Assembly: GCA_023475105.1 (NCBI GenBank)
Contig: JAMCWJ010000012.1
Coordinates: 1-64,000, forward strand
Length of the DNA: 64,000 nucleotides
Origin: Nitrospirota bacterium
GTDB taxonomy: Bacteria > Nitrospirota > Thermodesulfovibrionia > Thermodesulfovibrionales > UBA9159
Direction: 5' to 3'
Part shown: piece after piece, positions 26,777 to 36,558 of the stretch
How the letters are laid out: every line of letters begins with the position of its first letter
Position numbering within the stretch: position 1 is the stretch's first letter
Position numbers and translations under genes: made by a program
Notes under the pieces: generated by a model
The model's database searches: none
What the model was told of the DNA's origin: nothing
What the model saw: only the letters and a program-made list of their open reading frames with translations

Positions 26777-29112
26777 ACCTTGAATGGATTAGGTCCCATT
26801 GCCTTAAGGTCTCTCATATAGGAATTTACCAACTCCACATACCTTCCGGAGTCCCGTATTTCCAGATGCTCGAAGCGCACCCTCTCCGGCTCGATCATCA
26901 TCTTCTTCAGTTTATCGGCTAAATCACCACTGCGGGTCTTGACAAGCTGATTGCCCCTGACAGAGTGGCACTGGCCGTCTTTGCAGCCGGCGATCAAAAT
27001 GCCGTCGATACCGAAAGAGAGGGCATCGGCCAGGAGGGCGTTGTTTACCGAGCCGGCGCAGGGGACTTTTATAAAAAAGACATTCGCAGGGATCACGGCA
27101 TCGGAATCAGCCGCTTCCCTCGCCGCGTGATAGGCATCGTTCTTACAGAGAAAGGCGAGGATAACGGGCTCTTCCTTCGGCAGCGAAGATACCTTAATCG
27201 CCTGGATCTGGGCCGCAGTCTGTTTGATCGTGAAATGACGGAGAGATATGGCGGTCAAAGGGCAGGTTCCCATGCAGTTTCCGCACTGGCGACATCTTGC
27301 AAGGTCGGGGGTCGGGAACCCCTCGGAGTCGAAGTAATACGCCGAAAAAGGACAGTCCTCCATACAGCGCTTACACTTGTCGCACTTGGTCTTGTCAACC
27401 AGGGGGTGCGTGGGTTCAACAAGAAATGTCCCGTCGATAAACTGCAGCGCTTCGACCATCGCCCGATGAGTTGATTCAATGGACTGCCCAACATTCATCG
27501 GCCCGCGACAGGCGCCGCCCACATAGATTCCGGCCCTCTGGCTCTCTTCCGGATGGCATTGGAGATGCGATTCAAAAAACCCGAAATTGTTTCGGGGAAG
27601 GTTGAAGAGTTCTGCTATCTCCCCGGTGCCTCCTGAAGGGGCCATACCCCCTGCAAGCACCAGCAGATCGAGACTGAGGGTTACCTCCTTGCCGGAGAGA
27701 GTGTCCTCGGCCCTTATCTTGAGTCTCCCATTTTCTCCGTCGGGTTTGACGGTCGAGGGGAGCCCGCGGATAAATATTACCTTGTCGAGAGACTTCACTC
27801 GCTGGTAAAGCTCCTCGTCAAAACCCGGCGTCCTTATGTCCTGATAAAATATCGAGAAGCGCGAATTGGGAAGTCTTTCCTTCAGAGAGAGGGCCTGCTT
27901 CAGAGAAACGGAACAGCAAACAGAAGAGCAGTAGTTGAGGTGTTTTTCGTCCCTGCTTCCGGCGCACTGTATGAAACCAACCTCTTTAAGCTCCGGAGGG
28001 TTTTCGAGCAGGCGCTCTGCTTCAAGATTGCTTATCACATTTGGATAAAGTCCGTATCCGTATTCCTCGACCTTTGACAGGGGGTATGGGTCCCAACCTG
28101 TCGTGGCAATGATCGCTCCCGCCCGCAGGGTCATGTCCGAAGGGGTTTGTTCGAGGTCCACCGAATTGGTCGGACATGCCTTCACACATTCCCTGCATTG
28201 CGGCGGGCAGTACCGACGCTCTACTACAAAGGCGGAGGGAAAGGCCATTGGGGTCGGAGAATGTATCGCCTTTTTCCCTGACTGATGCGGATTTTGAGGA
28301 AGATGTGATGTCGAATCGTCGGGTATGGTCACAGGGCATACCTCAGCGCATTTACCGCAGCCGTTACACCTTTCCTCGCTGACATACCGCGGCGCTTTCT
28401 CTATCTTCACCTCGAAGTTCCTCGGGCCGCCATCGAGACCTTTTACCCGCGAGAGAGTATGGAGTTCCAACTTGTTCGATCCCCTGAGTTTTTCGATCTC
28501 GAATTCCAATCCGCAACGGGGATCGCAGATCCGCGGGTAGAGCCTGTGGAGGGACGCAACCTTCCCCCCGACGCCGCTTTCCTTCTCTACCAGATACACC
28601 CTCTTGCCGAGCTTTACGAGGGAGGAGGCGGCATGGAGTCCGGCCACCCCCGCCCCTATAATGAGAACGGCGTCAACGGCAGGAAGGCTCACGGGCTCGA
28701 GGGCCTCGATGAGACGGGCCCTCCCAACCGCCATCTGAACCAGCATCATGACCTTCTGCGTCTGCACGGCACGATCCGGTCCTTCCTTGCCGACCCCCTG
28801 CTCCTCCACATCGCACCATTCGTGCAGGTAAGGGTTAAGTCCTTCGGCGGAAAGTTCGGCCTTGATTATCTTTTCCTGATAGGGGGAGAACCTGCCCACC
28901 CACAGGAGCCTGTTCAGGTTACCCGCTTTGAGGTCTTCCTTCACCGACACGAGGAACCCCGACCATATGTCCGCTATCACCTCACAGCGGCTCACATTCT
29001 TCATCTTGATCAGTTTCTGGACGACTGTTCCAAGATCAACTGCCCGGGCAAGTCCTCCCCCCGGATCGAATATAAATAAGCCGATTTTGGACGGAGCCTT
29101 CGTCTTCTCCAT
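26773..29112 (-). CDS. hdrA: HdrA-like flavoprotein fused to an MvhD/FlpD-like domain (QmoB-type architecture)
   Basis: FAD motif AVLIIGAGVAGLHAASSLVKLGKRVYLVEKESGVGGK; several 4Fe-4S motifs; C-terminus IKVPCAGSVNNALLADALSFGIDGILIAGCKDGQCHSVRGN is MvhD-like. Confidence 0.9.
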   Translation of the reverse strand: MEKTKAPSKIGLFIFDPGGGLARAVDLGTVVQKLIKMKNVSRCEVIADIWSGFLVSVKEDLKAGNLNRLLWVGRFSPYQEKIIKAELSAEGLNPYLHEWCDVEEQGVGKEGPDRAVQTQKVMMLVQMAVGRARLIEALEPVSLPAVDAVLIIGAGVAGLHAASSLVKLGKRVYLVEKESGVGGKVASLHRLYPRICDPRCGLEFEIEKLRGSNKLELHTLSRVKGLDGGPRNFEVKIEKAPRYVSEERCNGCGKCAEVCPVTIPDDSTSHLPQNPHQSGKKAIHSPTPMAFPSAFVVERRYCPPQCRECVKACPTNSVDLEQTPSDMTLRAGAIIATTGWDPYPLSKVEEYGYGLYPNVISNLEAERLLENPPELKEVGFIQCAGSRDEKHLNYCSSVCCSVSLKQALSLKERLPNSRFSIFYQDIRTPGFDEELYQRVKSLDKVIFIRGLPSTVKPDGENGRLKIRAEDTLSGKEVTLSLDLLVLAGGMAPSGGTGEIAELFNLPRNNFGFFESHLQCHPEESQRAGIYVGGACRGPMNVGQSIESTHRAMVEALQFIDGTFLVEPTHPLVDKTKCDKCKRCMEDCPFSAYYFDSEGFPTPDLARCRQCGNCMGTCPLTAISLRHFTIKQTAAQIQAIKVSSLPKEEPVILAFLCKNDAYHAAREAADSDAVIPANVFFIKVPCAGSVNNALLADALSFGIDGILIAGCKDGQCHSVRGNQLVKTRSGDLADKLKKMMIEPERVRFEHLEIRDSGRYVELVNSYMRDLKAMGPNPFKV

Positions 29113-29438
29113 TAATCGTCGCTGCCCCGGTTTCTATACTGGTACCTCTCAACCTTTCCGTTAAGGTCTATACATGTCCAGGTGATTGTGTTCGTTCCCA
29201 TCATCGGGATGAGCCTTGCCACATGATATCCCAATTGATAGGGAATCCTGGTCTCAAGCGCTCCCTTGGGGCATGCCTTTATGCAGGACATACAGTCCCA
29301 GCAATCGCGCGGCATCCTGCAAAAGGCCTTTTGGTCTTCGCCGAGATGCATAAGGTCCCCAGGGCAGACCTGTTCACAGAGAGACTCTTTCTCGGCTTTG
29401 CAGCCATCACATTTTTCACGGTCTACTTTCGGCGGCAT
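29112..29438 (-). CDS. aprB: Adenylylsulfate reductase beta subunit-like ferredoxin (AprB-like, 108 aa)
   Basis: KVDREKCDGCKAEKESLCEQVCPGDLMHLG...CWDCMSCIKACPKGALE...LIPMMGTNTITWTCIDLNGKVERYQYR. Confidence 0.8.
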   Translation of the reverse strand: MPPKVDREKCDGCKAEKESLCEQVCPGDLMHLGEDQKAFCRMPRDCWDCMSCIKACPKGALETRIPYQLGYHVARLIPMMGTNTITWTCIDLNGKVERYQYRNRGSDD

Positions 29439-29457
29439 AATTTATTCTCCTCCTTTC

Positions 29458-31215
29458 TTAGGGTTTTGTTCTATCGCCCGGAATTATTTGCTCATAGGGA
29501 CGTGTAGACATCTGGATTTCTCCGGTCTTTTGGTCCCGTCTGCTTTCCACAAAACAGTCGAGTTTCGGGTCCACGTCAGGATAATCCATACGGGTCTGCC
29601 ATCCCGGCCAGCGGGTCTCTTTCCTGTATTTGAGATGATGAACAAGGACCTCTGCCACATCGAGACGATCAATGACCTCGAGGGCATTCATCAATTCGTG
29701 AAGGTCCTTTGCATAGAGGTATTTCGTCTGGTCCTTGAGCATCTTAAGGTTTTTGAGCGCATGGTCCAACCTCTCCTCATTCATCCTGTAAAACTGGTGA
29801 ATTCCCCCTGCATACTCGTCCATCAGCCTCTGCATCCGCTCTTCCATCTCTATACCGGTAACTCCGTCATACTCAGGTCCCCTCAAAAGAGGAGCAAAAA
29901 CCCGTTCTTTCTCTTTTTCGACCTGTGCCTTATCGAGGGCAGGCAGCTTGACGTTCTTTACGTACTCGACAGCGCCTCTCGCTGCCAGTCGCCCTTCGGC
30001 CCCGCATCCGCCGACGAACTTGTTGGGGTTGCCCCCAGCTGTTTCTCCTGCCGCGAAAAGCCCGGGGGTAGTAGTCATCCTGTTGATATCCACCCAGTAA
30101 CCGCTGCCGGTATGACCGCCGACAATGTAGGGGTCGCTGCCGTAGATCTCTACGGGCTCCTTTGTGATATCATGACCGCGGCTGGCCAAAAACAACACAA
30201 AACTCGGTCGCTCGTTGAGGAGGTCTTCCCTTAAATCCTTTGCATCTTCCTGGCTCAACACAGTGGTATCCACATAGGTGGGTCCCCTTCCCTCGAGCCA
30301 CTCCGTCATGGGCGCATTGAGACGGTAGAATCGGGCGGCCTTGTCTCCCCCCTTGTCGGCATACCGGACCTGCATTACACGCTCGCCTTTGGCATTGGTG
30401 ATAAGGCATCCGAAGGCCACGGAAAGCGTATCGACCGGCCCGCTGAAATCCTTTGTCCTGGTCGCCACCCATCTCTGTTCGAGAGAACTCATCTCGGCGC
30501 CGGCACGGATACCCATCGCGTAGCCTGTTCCGACATTGAAGGGACACATCCATGTCTGATGATGTGCGCCGGAGTAATCGGTCGTCGGCGATTTATAAAT
30601 GCCGCAGGCCCCGCCGGTCGAAACGATGGTCGCTTTGGCGCGGATCACGTAGAACTTTCCATCCCTCACCCCGATACCCATGGCGCCGATACACCTGTCA
30701 CCATCCATTAATAAATTTGTGGCCACCACGCGGTTGAGAACCTGCGCTCCCATTTCCATGGCCTTTTCCGCCATTATCGGCTTGAGTTGCTCGCCGTGGA
30801 TCGAAACATCGAAGCGTCCCCTGAGCTGTTTGTGTCCTTCCTCGTCTTTGACGAAAGGGAGTCCCCATTCTTCGAGCATATCGACCGTCTCGTTCAATAT
30901 CTTCGCATTACTCAGGGCGAGGTCCTCACGGATGGGTCCTCCGCCTACCTGCGCCCGGCTCCACTTCACGAGACTTTCCGGGGTCTCCCCCTTGTCCGTA
31001 CGGAGATACGTATTGATCGCATCCATGCCGGCCGCTGTTGCGCCGCTTCTGCTGATGTGCGCCTTTTCCATGATGGTGACCTTCAGGGAGGGGTTCTTTG
31101 TCTTTGCCTCGACAGCGGCGAAACAACCGGCATTGCCTCCACCGACGATCAGCAAGTCTGTTTCAATCATCTCTGACTGAATCTCGTTGAAGTCTTTCGG
31201 AATCGTCTGAGCCAT
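29458..31215 (-). CDS. aprA: Adenylylsulfate reductase alpha subunit-like flavoprotein (AprA-like, divergent)
   Basis: LLIVGGGNAGCFAAVEAKTKNPSLKVTIMEKAHISRSGATAAGMDAINTYLRTDKG; RWVATRTKDFSGPVDT; adjacent to aprB-like gene. Confidence 0.78.
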   Translation of the reverse strand: MAQTIPKDFNEIQSEMIETDLLIVGGGNAGCFAAVEAKTKNPSLKVTIMEKAHISRSGATAAGMDAINTYLRTDKGETPESLVKWSRAQVGGGPIREDLALSNAKILNETVDMLEEWGLPFVKDEEGHKQLRGRFDVSIHGEQLKPIMAEKAMEMGAQVLNRVVATNLLMDGDRCIGAMGIGVRDGKFYVIRAKATIVSTGGACGIYKSPTTDYSGAHHQTWMCPFNVGTGYAMGIRAGAEMSSLEQRWVATRTKDFSGPVDTLSVAFGCLITNAKGERVMQVRYADKGGDKAARFYRLNAPMTEWLEGRGPTYVDTTVLSQEDAKDLREDLLNERPSFVLFLASRGHDITKEPVEIYGSDPYIVGGHTGSGYWVDINRMTTTPGLFAAGETAGGNPNKFVGGCGAEGRLAARGAVEYVKNVKLPALDKAQVEKEKERVFAPLLRGPEYDGVTGIEMEERMQRLMDEYAGGIHQFYRMNEERLDHALKNLKMLKDQTKYLYAKDLHELMNALEVIDRLDVAEVLVHHLKYRKETRWPGWQTRMDYPDVDPKLDCFVESRRDQKTGEIQMSTRPYEQIIPGDRTKP

Positions 31216-31327
31216 TTTCTCCTCCTTTTGATGAAAACTTTTCTATCTTTAGCTAAGAGTATCTTTTTTCTTCAGGAAAGTCTGTCCCGTAAAGGACATG
31301 AAAGAAAAGTATCGGGCGCGGGGGAAA

Positions 31328-32017
31328 CTAATCTATGGACCGGAGCATCTTGGAGAGCTTTTGCGGATCGAGAATTACCATTTTTTTGCCGCTGCACCGG
31401 ATTGAGCCGTCCTTAACGAAGTTATTCAATGCCTCGGTGACCCTCTGACGGGTGGCGCCGATCATGTCTGCCAACTCTTGATGGGTAAACTTTCTTTCGA
31501 TCGTTATTCGCCCTTCAGTCTCCACCCCGCAGAGATCTCCAAGGCTCAGAAGAAGCTGGGCCAGCCGGCTTCTGAGGTCCTGAAAGTGTAATGCATTCAG
31601 GGACACACCGAGGCGCCTCATTCTGGCAGCCAGGATCTTTATCACTATCAAGGCTATTCTGGGATTCCTCTGTATCAGCTCTTCAAAGACTGTACGCTTT
31701 ATCAGAAATATCGTAGTGGGCTCCACCGCTTCGGCAAAACACATCCGCTCTTCTCCTCCAAAGGCCTCGGCAAGACCGAAAAACTCACCCCGATAACGAA
31801 ACCAGAAGATCGACTCCCTCCCACTTTCGGCAAGATCATAAATCTTTACCGTCCCCGCCTGAATGAGATAAACGGCATCCACGGGGTCCTCCGATGAAAA
31901 GACACAGGAACCTTTCTCAACGCTTTTCCTGACCGCATTCTTCATAAGGAATCCGATGTCCTCTTCAGACAATTCGCTAAAGAGGTCAATCCTGTCCAAA
32001 TACCATTTCTTCTCCAA
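31328..32017 (-). CDS. Crp/Fnr family transcriptional regulator
   Basis: cNMP-binding fold plus C-terminal HTH (FTHQELADMIGATRQRVTEALNNFVKDGSI). Confidence 0.93.
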   Translation of the reverse strand: MEKKWYLDRIDLFSELSEEDIGFLMKNAVRKSVEKGSCVFSSEDPVDAVYLIQAGTVKIYDLAESGRESIFWFRYRGEFFGLAEAFGGEERMCFAEAVEPTTIFLIKRTVFEELIQRNPRIALIVIKILAARMRRLGVSLNALHFQDLRSRLAQLLLSLGDLCGVETEGRITIERKFTHQELADMIGATRQRVTEALNNFVKDGSIRCSGKKMVILDPQKLSKMLRSID

Positions 32018-32080
32018 TAGCTGCTCCGTTTATGTTTTCCGCCGCGGACCTCAATCAAAGAATACTCTAAATCCCCCATA

Positions 32081-32115
32081 AAAACAAAGTTGGGAGCTTC
32101 AGTCTCCCAACTTTG
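32081..32115 (-). terminator. Rho-independent terminator downstream of the DASS transporter gene
   Basis: CAAAGTTGGGAG-cttcagt-CTCCCAACTTTG perfect 12-bp stem; on the minus strand followed by TTTT. Confidence 0.85.
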
Positions 32116-32158
32116 ACCAGACCTCTATCAAAGGAGCCACCGGCCGGTTCTTACGGGA

Positions 32159-33670
32159 TTATAGCGGATACCCTATCAACGAAAGCCAGGCAGTCTGGAC
32201 GACCAAGACATAAATATTCGCTATTACCGAAAGCCCGGTCCCGAACCTGACCGCCGTCCATCCCGATGCCCCTGAAGCGCCCCAGGCGATGAGGAATGCA
32301 GTGATGGATATCGGCAGGAAGAACGCATAACTCAGGCAGTTTGTCAGAACTAAAGAGAACGGCAATATATTGAGGTTAAGTGTTTTGGCCATCCCGACCA
32401 ATAAAGGGATGAAGGCTGTGCCCATCGCAACAGCGCTCACTATCCCGGCCCTTGCTATCTGCAGCGCAACTGCGAGAACACCCATCATGAGAAGGGTCGG
32501 AAGACCTAAACCTCGTATCGGCTCTACGATAATGTTGGAGAGCCAAGCTACAGTTCCCACATCATACAGTATGGTGCCCAAAGAGATTGCGCCCCCAAGC
32601 AACACCCAGGTGTCCCACATGATATGTTGATTCACCTTCTTGAAATCGATCTTCCCCCAGGGCATGAACAGCAATGCCGCTGTTATTAATGCCACCATTC
32701 CCGATTTTATGTGGTGCAATCCCTCCGTCATCCAGAGGACCAGGCCTGTCAAAATACAGACAACCGCCCAGACCTCTCCCGGACTTATCTTGCCTAATTC
32801 TTTCGCAAGTTTCGGAAGCTCTTCTCTTGCGCCCGGTATTTCGAGCTTCCACAGCTTGAAGTAGGTGAAAACGTACCAGAACATTATAGGAAGGAGTCCC
32901 CAGAGAGGAAGGTTAAGCCAAAACCACTTCATCCATGAAATATAGATCCCTTCCGATTCAAGTTGACCAGCCAATATTACATTCGGAAAGTGGCTCGTCA
33001 GAATACACACACCGGTAAAAAGGGGTGTCAATCCGGGTGTCTGGAGCAGCAGGGCGGTATTGATCCTTTTAACCTCGGGCAGATGTTCTTTTCCATTCAT
33101 CAATGTGCCGATAGCCTTGGTAACAGGCAAAAAAAGCGCGGTTTCAGAAACAGTCGGCAGAACTGAGCCGACAGCTACGTCTGCCAGTCCAAGGCCTGTC
33201 TGAATTCTTGTTACCTTGCTTGACTTCATCTTAGTGACTATCGTCATGGCGATTCTTTTCCCGAGAGGCGTTCCCATCATGATGCCTGCAATTACGAAAG
33301 CCCCGCCTGCCAGGAAGAATATGTCGGTCGAAAATGCCTTGAAAGCCACACCCGGTTTGATTCCGGCAAACAGTACAACGAGCAACGGGGCTGAAAAACC
33401 CACAATAGCCTTTGGAAGGGCGTCTGTAACCATAATAGTGATGAACCAGAGAAAGACGCCCAAAACAGATTGGGAAGTGGGCCTTAAGCCGGGAAGGGTT
33501 GGACCGAAATGGCATAGACAGAGGATAGCAAAGGCGAGTATTAGTCCAAATATCGCCATCTTAGGCTTGCCCACCTCCTTCTCTTCCGCCTCTTCAATGG
33601 CCTTCATCTTCTCTTCCAAGAATGTTTCTTCAGCAGAACCCTTTTCTTCCATCTTCTTCTCCTTTTTCAT
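32159..33670 (-). CDS. DASS/SLC13 family anion:sodium symporter
   Basis: Multi-TM; SVLGVFLWFITIMVTDALPKAIVGFSAPLLVVLFAG, VLPTVSETALFLPV, SLGTILYDVGTVAWLS. Confidence 0.85.
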   Translation of the reverse strand: MKKEKKMEEKGSAEETFLEEKMKAIEEAEEKEVGKPKMAIFGLILAFAILCLCHFGPTLPGLRPTSQSVLGVFLWFITIMVTDALPKAIVGFSAPLLVVLFAGIKPGVAFKAFSTDIFFLAGGAFVIAGIMMGTPLGKRIAMTIVTKMKSSKVTRIQTGLGLADVAVGSVLPTVSETALFLPVTKAIGTLMNGKEHLPEVKRINTALLLQTPGLTPLFTGVCILTSHFPNVILAGQLESEGIYISWMKWFWLNLPLWGLLPIMFWYVFTYFKLWKLEIPGAREELPKLAKELGKISPGEVWAVVCILTGLVLWMTEGLHHIKSGMVALITAALLFMPWGKIDFKKVNQHIMWDTWVLLGGAISLGTILYDVGTVAWLSNIIVEPIRGLGLPTLLMMGVLAVALQIARAGIVSAVAMGTAFIPLLVGMAKTLNLNILPFSLVLTNCLSYAFFLPISITAFLIAWGASGASGWTAVRFGTGLSVIANIYVLVVQTAWLSLIGYPL

Positions 33671-33685
33671 TTTACTTCGCCCTTG

Positions 33686-34516
33686 CTAAAAAGTCCCCGC
33701 CGCCTTTGCCGCTTCCCTCATCAGGTCAAAGTCTTTGTCCGTCGTCGGGACAAATCCTTCAAGGTTTGCCTTTTTCAACGCCCTGTCGGCCTGCGCCGAG
33801 AGGGGCTTGAGCTTCAGGAAGGCGTTTTTCACCTTAGATGCCACGATTTTGTCCGTCCTCTTTGTTGTATGGACAGGCCAGTTGGGAAGGTCGATCGTTT
33901 TCCCGATTACCCTCATCATGTCCGCAAAAGCCAGTTTCTTGAAAACCGACTCCGGCATGCCGCCCGCATCAGCCTTTCCGTCCCTCACCGCTTCCCCGAC
34001 CTTCGGAGGTTTTCCGGCAAAGGAGATCCTCATATCATTCTTTGTAATCCCGACCTTCTTCAGCTCGAGCATCTGGGCAGTATAGCCGGCGGCAGAGCCG
34101 GGATCGACGAAACTGACCTTCTTCCCTTTCAGTTCCTTTATGGATTTGATAGGACTGTCTTCGGCGACTATGAAGACCCCTTTCAATTTGGTGCCTATCC
34201 CCGGTTCCGAAGCCATGGCGAGCGGTTCGATCTGCGGGACCGCCTTTTTGGTGTCAATGTAGATATTTGGGTTCGTGAACCCGATATCGAAATCCCCCGC
34301 TATCGCCTGCCGGGTGTATGTGGAGAAATCCTTCGGGATTATCAGCGTGACCTTCATCCCGGTCTCTTTCTCGATGTATTGCGCAAGCGGGGTGAACATA
34401 TCGCGGAGTTCCTTCTCGGGAAGCCTCGGAAGCAGGCCGAACCTGATTTCGGCGGCGTGACCGGCAGCCGGGATAAAGAACAGCAAAGCCAGGAAAAAAA
34501 CCGCAACCCTCTTCAT
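33686..34516 (-). CDS. Phosphate/phosphonate-type (PhnD-like) substrate-binding protein with signal peptide
   Basis: MKRVAVFFLALLFFIPAAGHAAEIRFGLLPRLPEKELRDMFTPLAQYIEKETGMKV...GDFDIGFTNPNIYI...KELKGKKVSFVDPGSAAGY. Confidence 0.88.
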   Translation of the reverse strand: MKRVAVFFLALLFFIPAAGHAAEIRFGLLPRLPEKELRDMFTPLAQYIEKETGMKVTLIIPKDFSTYTRQAIAGDFDIGFTNPNIYIDTKKAVPQIEPLAMASEPGIGTKLKGVFIVAEDSPIKSIKELKGKKVSFVDPGSAAGYTAQMLELKKVGITKNDMRISFAGKPPKVGEAVRDGKADAGGMPESVFKKLAFADMMRVIGKTIDLPNWPVHTTKRTDKIVASKVKNAFLKLKPLSAQADRALKKANLEGFVPTTDKDFDLMREAAKAAGTF

Positions 34517-34557
34517 CTTTCCCTCCGTTTCTCCGGGAGAATCATTCTCCCGTCTCG

Positions 34558-34983
34558 CTATTTTATTACCAGAACATTACACCCACAATGCTCCATGACC
34601 CGCATGGAAACACTCCCGAAGAAAAACCTCTCGGTAGCGTGCTTCCCGTGAGAACCGATCACTATGAGGTTTGCCCCGATCTCGTCAGCCGCCCGAAGTA
34701 ACTCTTCGGAAGGATTGCCGTGTCTGATGATGTGCTCCGCCGCGATTCCTTTCATTGCCGATCTCCCGGCTACCTTTTTCACTGAGCCTTCCGCATCGAC
34801 GTCCATAACCTTCATGATTGCTTCACATTCGCTCGCGGAGACGTCTCCGATGCAGAGATCGGGGATCACGGTTACGATCGTAATGGACGCGCCGACTGTC
34901 CTTCCGGCGATATCGAACGCCTCTTTCAGGGCCTTATCTGCCTGCTCCGACCCGTCATATGCGATCAATATCTTCATAATCAC
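34558..34983 (-). CDS. Universal stress protein (UspA family)
   Basis: KILIAYDGSEQADKALKEAF...LIVIGSHGKHATERFFFGSVSMRVMEHCGCNVLVIK. Confidence 0.93.
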   Translation of the reverse strand: MIMKILIAYDGSEQADKALKEAFDIAGRTVGASITIVTVIPDLCIGDVSASECEAIMKVMDVDAEGSVKKVAGRSAMKGIAAEHIIRHGNPSEELLRAADEIGANLIVIGSHGKHATERFFFGSVSMRVMEHCGCNVLVIK

Positions 34984-35267
34984 CCCTTTCTGCCGCTGCT
35001 GTCGTCAAAGCAGTCAGCCATGCGCCCCCCTTCCCCTTCTTACGCTATCAGATAATCCGGGAAAAGCATGTCACGCCGGTGACACAACCTAAGCTCAGGC
35101 AGCGTAGCGTTTTCGTGAAAAAGTATTGAAGAAGAAAAGACGGGGATTTGCGCGGGCGGACTACCGCGCAGACTTGCTCGTGCTTCCCTCTGCCGGGTCG
35201 ATGATAGATGCACGGCGCGTGCTCACTGCCGTCGTCATTGATCGCATCCCTGTCATCGTCGCAAAAA

Positions 35268-36027
35268 TTACTCATCGTCTACGGAAGCTGCCGCTTGCAG
35301 GTCTCGCTCGTCACGCTCATGAAGCAGTCCCGGCTCCGTGCACTTCTTCGCCTTCATCAAGAGCCTCCCCACCACAATAACGCTCACAGCACATAACCCT
35401 TCAACCGCATATTCCACGTAGTGCCCGGGATGGAATGTCTTCACCATGAACGGATCGGTTATCATCATCTCATGCAACTTTGCCCAGGACGGCAGCACCG
35501 ATATAAATGATTACAGGATATTTATCCATGAGCATTGACAGCAGGGTGCTCGTGCCGACCACCAGTGGTATACTTGAGCCGAGACCGAAAAGGAGAAGGA
35601 ACATATTCCCCTTTGATGCGCCCGCCACGGCAAGGACATTATCAATGCTCATCACCAGGTCGGCGATGCAGATGACCTTGACAGCCTGGACAATGTTCGA
35701 TGCTTCGTGAACCTTGTCCTCCGATGCGCCTTCGGTAAAGAGTTTCACCGCAATCCATGCGATGAGTGCCCCGCCCAGGATCTTGAGATAGGGAATCAGG
35801 AGGAGTTTCGCAGCAAAAAAAGTCAGGACCACCCTCAGGACTACTGCCGCCCCCGAACCGAGGATGATACCCCATTTCCTCTGCTTCCTTTCAAGAGACC
35901 TGACAGCGAGGGCGATAACCACCGCATTGTCTCCCGAGAGGATCAGGTTTATGAGAATAATGCTCATCAGCGCGGAAAAAAAAGGCAAATCAAAACTAAT
36001 GTACCCAAACCATCCCAGATCCCACAT
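35268..36027 (-). pseudogene. TerC family membrane protein gene split by a frameshift
   Basis: Frame 1 (35470..36027) LILSGDNAVVIALAVRSL...YIGAAVLGKVA*; frame 2 (35268..35498) continues HEMMITDPFMVKTFHPGHYVEYAVEGLCAVSVIVVGRLLMKAKK. Confidence 0.8.
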
Positions 36028-36386
36028 ACATTACCTCCAGACATCTCGTCTGATAGTACAAGTGCGCCATTTCAGAATAGAGGAATGCAGCCCGGAAGAG
36101 ATAAGTCGGGAAGAGAAGTCTTAACCTCTGAATTTCATTCTCTTTCCCTTCTCTTATTGACAAAGCTATCAGATAGTCCAAGGGAATACCGTCACACAGG
36201 TGACAAAATCGAATTTATGAGAGAATGAGAGATGCAGCAAACCCTTTGAACCCGGCAGACGGAAGTCCCAGTGTTTCATAAAATGGACTCACAGCCGGCC
36301 GTGCAAAAAGAACTATCTGTCAGGAAAGGAAATTCTGAGAACAAGGAAGCGACCCGGAATCTTCAGGCTGAGGGATAGAAGACACA

Positions 36387-36419
36387 GATAAAAAGGCCCT
36401 CTCCGCCGGAGAGGGGGCC
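36387..36419 (-). terminator. Hairpin terminator on the dapA (minus) strand
   Basis: aaaaaGGCCCTCTCCgccGGAGAGGGgGCC; on the minus strand the stem is followed by TTTTT. Confidence 0.7.
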
Positions 36420-36429
36420 GTCATTGCAC

Positions 36430-36547
36430 TTACTAAGGGGAACATAAGTAGGATACCTTTGAATGTCACTCCGGCTTGACCGGAGTCTCTCTTAAGAAGG
36501 ATTCCCGACAAGCGGGAATGACATCCTACTAACGAACGTATTAGTAT
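36430..36547 (-). repeat. MITE/REP-like element, copy C (shorter, about 118 bp)
   Basis: TTACTAAGGGGAACATAAGTAGG...tgtcactccggcttgaccggagtctctcttaagaaggattcccgacaagcgggaatgaca...attagta. Confidence 0.75.
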
Positions 36548-36558
36548 ATGTCCGGTTT

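Noticed and set aside
28459-29079. Plus-strand ORF opposite hdrA
   Set aside because: Shadow of HdrA coding sequence; no motif
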